64,000 nt of DNA from positions 76,235,578 to 76,299,577 of the forward strand of contig CM051029.1 of NCBI GenBank assembly GCA_027627225.1. Reading direction: 5' to 3'. Source of the DNA: Congeria kusceri. Its lineage: Eukaryota; Mollusca; Bivalvia; Myida; Dreissenidae. Positions 60,245-64,000 of this stretch are shown here, one piece after another; within the stretch, counting starts at the first letter, position 1; each line of letters starts with the position of its first letter. The position numbers and the translations under genes are program-made. The notes under the pieces were generated by a model, which was not told the DNA's origin, did no database searches, and was given only the letters and a program-made list of their open reading frames with translations.

Positions 60245-60850
60245 AATACAGGTAAGGTCAATCATAACAGGGGAGATCAGTCATAACAAGGGAGATCAGT
60301 CATAACAGGGGAGATCATTTATAACTGTGAAGATCAATTACAAAATAAAACACATAACAGGGAGATCAATCATAACATGTGAGATCAATCATAACGGAGA
60401 AGATCAATCATAACAGGGGAGATCATTCATAACTGTGAGGATCAATCACAACAAGTGAGATCAATCGTAACATGGGAGATCAATCATAACACGGGAGCTC
60501 AGTCATAACAGATGACACAAATCGTAACAGGTGAGATCAATCATAACAGGTGAGATCAATCATAACAGGTGAGATCAGTCATAACATAAGGAGATCAATC
60601 ATACCAGGTGAGATCAATCGTAATATGGGAGATAACAGGGTATATAAATTAGTACAGGGGAGACCAGTCACTATAGGGGAGATCAGTCATAACAGATGAG
60701 ATCGATCGTAACAGCTGATATCAGTCATAAAAAGGAAGTCAGTCATGACAGGCGAAATAAATCATAACAGGTGACACCAATAATTACAGAGGAGATCAAA
60801 AATACCGGTCGATAACAGGACATACGTCAAAACAGAGATAAATCGTTGCG
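60245..60850. repeat. 19-bp tandem array (GAGATCAATCATAACAGGT), about 30 units
   Basis: Degenerate units of about 19-20 bp. Variation is concentrated in the last three to five bases and in ATCAAT/ATCAGT. No spacer structure, so not CRISPR-like. It lies about 1 kb upstream of the Mutator-like gene. Confidence 0.92.
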
Positions 60851-61256
60851 GGGGAGTTTATCCTTGGCAGCAGAGCACAATGAATAAGAGGAACAATAAA
60901 TGCTTTAGAAAACAATCAAGATATTGACACGACTGATATTTGTGCTGAATGGTGTTGTGTAACCTAATTTAAACTTACAAGGTTAGCTCCCTTGTTCAAA
61001 GTTGCACTATTTTCAACGCGTTGTTCAAATTTTCGTTACCAAGAATGTTGATTGATTTTAACAATACAAACTACTGGACATCTTGAGATCCGCACAGAGT
61101 TAGCTAGAGATTTGAATGATATAGCGAACTGATCACACAGAATCGATTGCAACGAAAACTTGCACAGAATTTGTGCATTATTATGTTCACTGCACTTGAG
61201 GTAATCGAGTTTTGGCGGGCTATTCGGTACTGAATGATACGGTTTAATGAATGCAT

Positions 61257-61475
61257 AACGACTCGCCCCCTTAACGGTTCGCCCCTTAACGACTCGCCCC
61301 TTATTTATAACGACTCGCCCCTAATTTCATAACGATTCGCCCCCTCACTTTTATTAGAGTCAAAGTATGTAAATAATTTCAAAGGACACCAAATTTATAT
61401 TTTTAACAATATATTTGAACCCAGCCCCTTGTTTAATAACGACTCGCCCCTTGTTTAATAACGACTCACCCCAGC
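61257..61475. repeat. AACGACTCGCCCC repeats
   Basis: Seven or more AACGACTCGCCCCTT-like motifs spaced irregularly in A+T-rich sequence. Related TTCGCCCC motifs are at 57355-57428. Function unknown. Confidence 0.8.
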
Positions 61476-61863
61476 GAACATTTTATTAGTAATCTGTTGT
61501 ACATATTTTAATTAATTGTTATCTGAGCGCGCTAGTGTAATAGGTTATTGGTTTGTATGTTCATGACTGGGTTTTTTGAAAAATGAATTGTGATCGAAAG
61601 TAATGTATGACCTTTCACGTGAAAGCATTTTAATTGAAATTAATAATGTTTTTCACACCATTGTTAACTTTAACGAGTTCAATCGTTTGCGGTCCTTTTA
61701 ACGTGAAGGTGTTACCAATTAGCATGCAGTGTTGCAAAAGCTTTGAATTTTAGCTATGAAAAACATTCTTTATCGGTACTTTAATTATGCTATACATATG
61801 TATATATATACCAGCATAAATGGTTAACTATCATTAACTTGTATCATCGTGCAACGTAAAATC

Positions 61864-64000
61864 ATGCCTGCCCCTGCGTGTTTATTTTGTCTAAGACGCG
61901 TGTATCAGAACTCCCGAGCAGTGAAATGTGATAACTGCTCAAGATGGCATCACATTAAGTGTGGAAACACAGGTACAATAAATGAAAAGATTGTGTTGTT
62001 TTCTATGTATTAAAATCAATGTTTCGTAAAATTTATGCTGCATCAATTATTTAATAATATTTGCATGTTCCTTTAATGATAGTTGAAACAACTACCTACG
62101 ACATATCATAGTGTAACACTAACGTGGTTTTATACTTTGAACTCAATGATTCTGAGCACAAAGCATGCATGTTATATTTTATTTATAGTTTCCCCTAAAT
62201 AATTTCTATCTTATTGCAAAATACATTTTATATGAATGTATTATAATATATTGATTTGTTTAAAGACAATATTATGAGTATACAGAGTTTTATGCTATGA
62301 TACATTTTTTTAACCAGGAATAACGGTGGAAATTTACGATGCTGCCGTTGCTGAGGGTCGAGAACTGCAATTTATCTGCATGCGATGTCGTCACCACAAC
62401 ACGGACGAAAATGGAGACGTGGTGGACGAGACGATAAACTACAGCGACGCCTCGTTCGACGTCACGCGACCGGAACGCCATCTGCAACCGGAAGTCTTGG
62501 AGACGTCCATTCAGGATAACACGGTAATGGACATCACTCCTGTTGCTCCGGTGACCTTTAGTGCAGTAGAGAAAGGGACAGAGCGAGGAAAGCCGAAGCT
62601 AGTATCTTCTGATGGCTACGCATTTGTTTTTAAGAAACAGCTCACATCCGGTGATGTCGTTTGGCGCTGCAGTGTGCGTGGGAAGAATGTAGCATGCGCA
62701 GCGATGGTTAAGCAGTCCGGTGACAGCTTCAAGACAATGAATAGTGGCCACAATCATCCTTCGAAGCCGGGTCTATCGTTCGCTGTTCAACAAAAGTCAG
62801 CGGTAATATATACTTAAAGAAATTGTATAATGTAATAAAGACATCATCTAATAATATAATAATACATATTTTTTGATACTCGAAGACACTGTGTAAATAT
62901 AATATATACATCGATTGCTGCCCAATATTAGAACGAAGTGTATAAACATTGTATCATAATTAAATGACATACATTGTTTTAATAGAGTTCGACGTAAGTT
63001 ATTAATAATAATAATTGCTATAATACTACTATGAATAATAATAATAATAATAATAATGAGAAAATAAGTACAATAACATTATTTATTTTAAAGGTCGACG
63101 AAGAGTACCTACAACGAACCTTATCTCTGCATGCTTTCATCCGCTCCGGAGACTGCATGAAGCAAGTGCCTCTGTGTTTCGTCCTGATGTCAGGGAAAAA
63201 GCGCCGAGATTACAAGAAAGTAACTTAAGCATGTTTACAAATACTTTTTATGAAATGACATTTATAAAGCTCTTTAATTAAAAATATATATATAAATAGT
63301 AAGTATTGCATTGAAATATAAATAGTAAGTATAAGTTACAGATGAATCGATGGGGGCATACTTTATTTACATATAATGTGATTTATTATATTTTTTCAAC
63401 TTTTGTTTTCTGTAGGTGTTCTCTGCTATTCTGCGCCACCTTCCATCGACGGAGGTCAAGACTTTCGTGGTAGACTACGAGGCCGGTCTGTGGCAGGCTT
63501 TGCGGGATGTTTTTCCCGAACCGGAGATAAAGGGTTGCGCGTTTCACTTCGGACAGGCGCTATATCGGAAGGTGCAAGAGTTGGGTTTACAGGTAATTAA
63601 AATTAAATCATTAAAAAATCATTTATAATAATCAAAAGGAAAGGCATTTATTACAAAATGATACGAAATTATCTACATGATAGAGGTATTTGAAAGGCAT
63701 TCATAAAAAATATTGGTCTGATCTATAACAATAATTTTTCTGAATGTATTATTATACAGAGGTGGAATAAATGTATTAAAGCACATTCATAAACAACACA
63801 TATTTTTATTTCCAGACTGCATACAATTCACGTGGTGATGTGTACGCTCTCCTGCGCAAGACGTTTGCGCTGCCACTCCTTCCCGCAGAAGACATCCGAC
63901 CAGCTTTTGACGAACTGAGGACGAAATCAAATACGGATGAGACTGACCGATACTTCGACTACTTGGCCCGTACTTGGATGCAGAACGATCTCTGGCCCAT
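61864..64000 (+). CDS. Mutator-like gene: PHD + FLYWCH + MULE core (3' incomplete)
   Basis: Exons 61864-61972, 62318-62802, 63094-63219, 63416-63592 and 63816-64000 (running off the window) join in frame with GT/AG introns. Residues 6-60 form a C4HC3 PHD-type finger (C6, C9, C22, C25, H30, C33, C57, C60) split by intron 1. Residues about 130-186 are a FLYWCH-type finger with C154, C163, H181, H183. Exons 3-5 are a MULE-type transposase core: HAFIRSGDCMKQVPLCFVLM, then D260 in VVDYEAG and the C281-x2-H284 motif of GCAFHFG, then LLRKTFALPLLP. The segment that normally carries the first catalytic Asp should lie between exons 2 and 3 but is not visible in that 291-bp intron, and exon 3 starts VDEEYLQRT in its place. 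It may be an inactive or co-opted copy. Start chosen because it precedes the PHD cysteines directly. Confidence 0.8.

Noticed and set aside
60245..60850. CRISPR-like array
   Set aside because: Units are contiguous without unique spacers and the genome is eukaryotic.

Overview
This 64 kb window is eukaryotic: short coding exons with GT/AG splice sites, A+T-rich background, and many mobile elements. The mixture of tRNA-derived SINEs, hairpin-ended non-coding elements with tandem internal modules, Ty3/gypsy, Tc1/pogo-like, CACTA-like and Mutator-like pieces is most like a bivalve mollusc. That assignment is from general knowledge of repeat families and was not tested by a search.

Layout. 0-20 kb is repeat-rich: a foldback repeat (67-534), a 43-bp minisatellite (about 666-1557) apparently derived from a SINE tail, a pogo-like TIR element with TA target duplication (1967-3042), a 32-bp array, a 26-bp array, a decayed Tc1-like transposase (6525-7560), a second 26-bp array, a SINE, and a 1.85-kb hairpin-ended element (11504-13353). 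A 5'-truncated gypsy element with one LTR and an intact integrase frame (15264-18080) lies inside a trinucleotide-repeat tract. 20-31 kb holds more dispersed elements and the last three exons of an unidentified + strand gene (24961-30600). 33.9-47.6 kb holds eight phase-consistent exons of an unidentified - strand gene whose introns are full of mobile elements.

48150-55218 is the centrepiece: a ~7.07-kb DNA transposon with similar ends, repeated ATCGGGCCG-type subterminal motifs, a CACTA/Tnp2-like transposase broken by one base in an A7 run, and a second, fully open six-exon gene encoding a 417-residue DUF4806-like protein. It is the best candidate for a coherent, little-described system: a two-gene animal CACTA-like element in which the accessory protein could bind the subterminal repeats.

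55-61.8 kb has an inverted-repeat element, a 19-bp array and TCGCCCC-motif arrays. 61864-64000 starts a five-exon Mutator-like gene (PHD finger, FLYWCH finger, MULE transposase core) that runs off the window and appears to lack the segment carrying the first catalytic Asp.

Gene structures were built by eye from reading frame, splice sites and phase; there is no transcript or database support.
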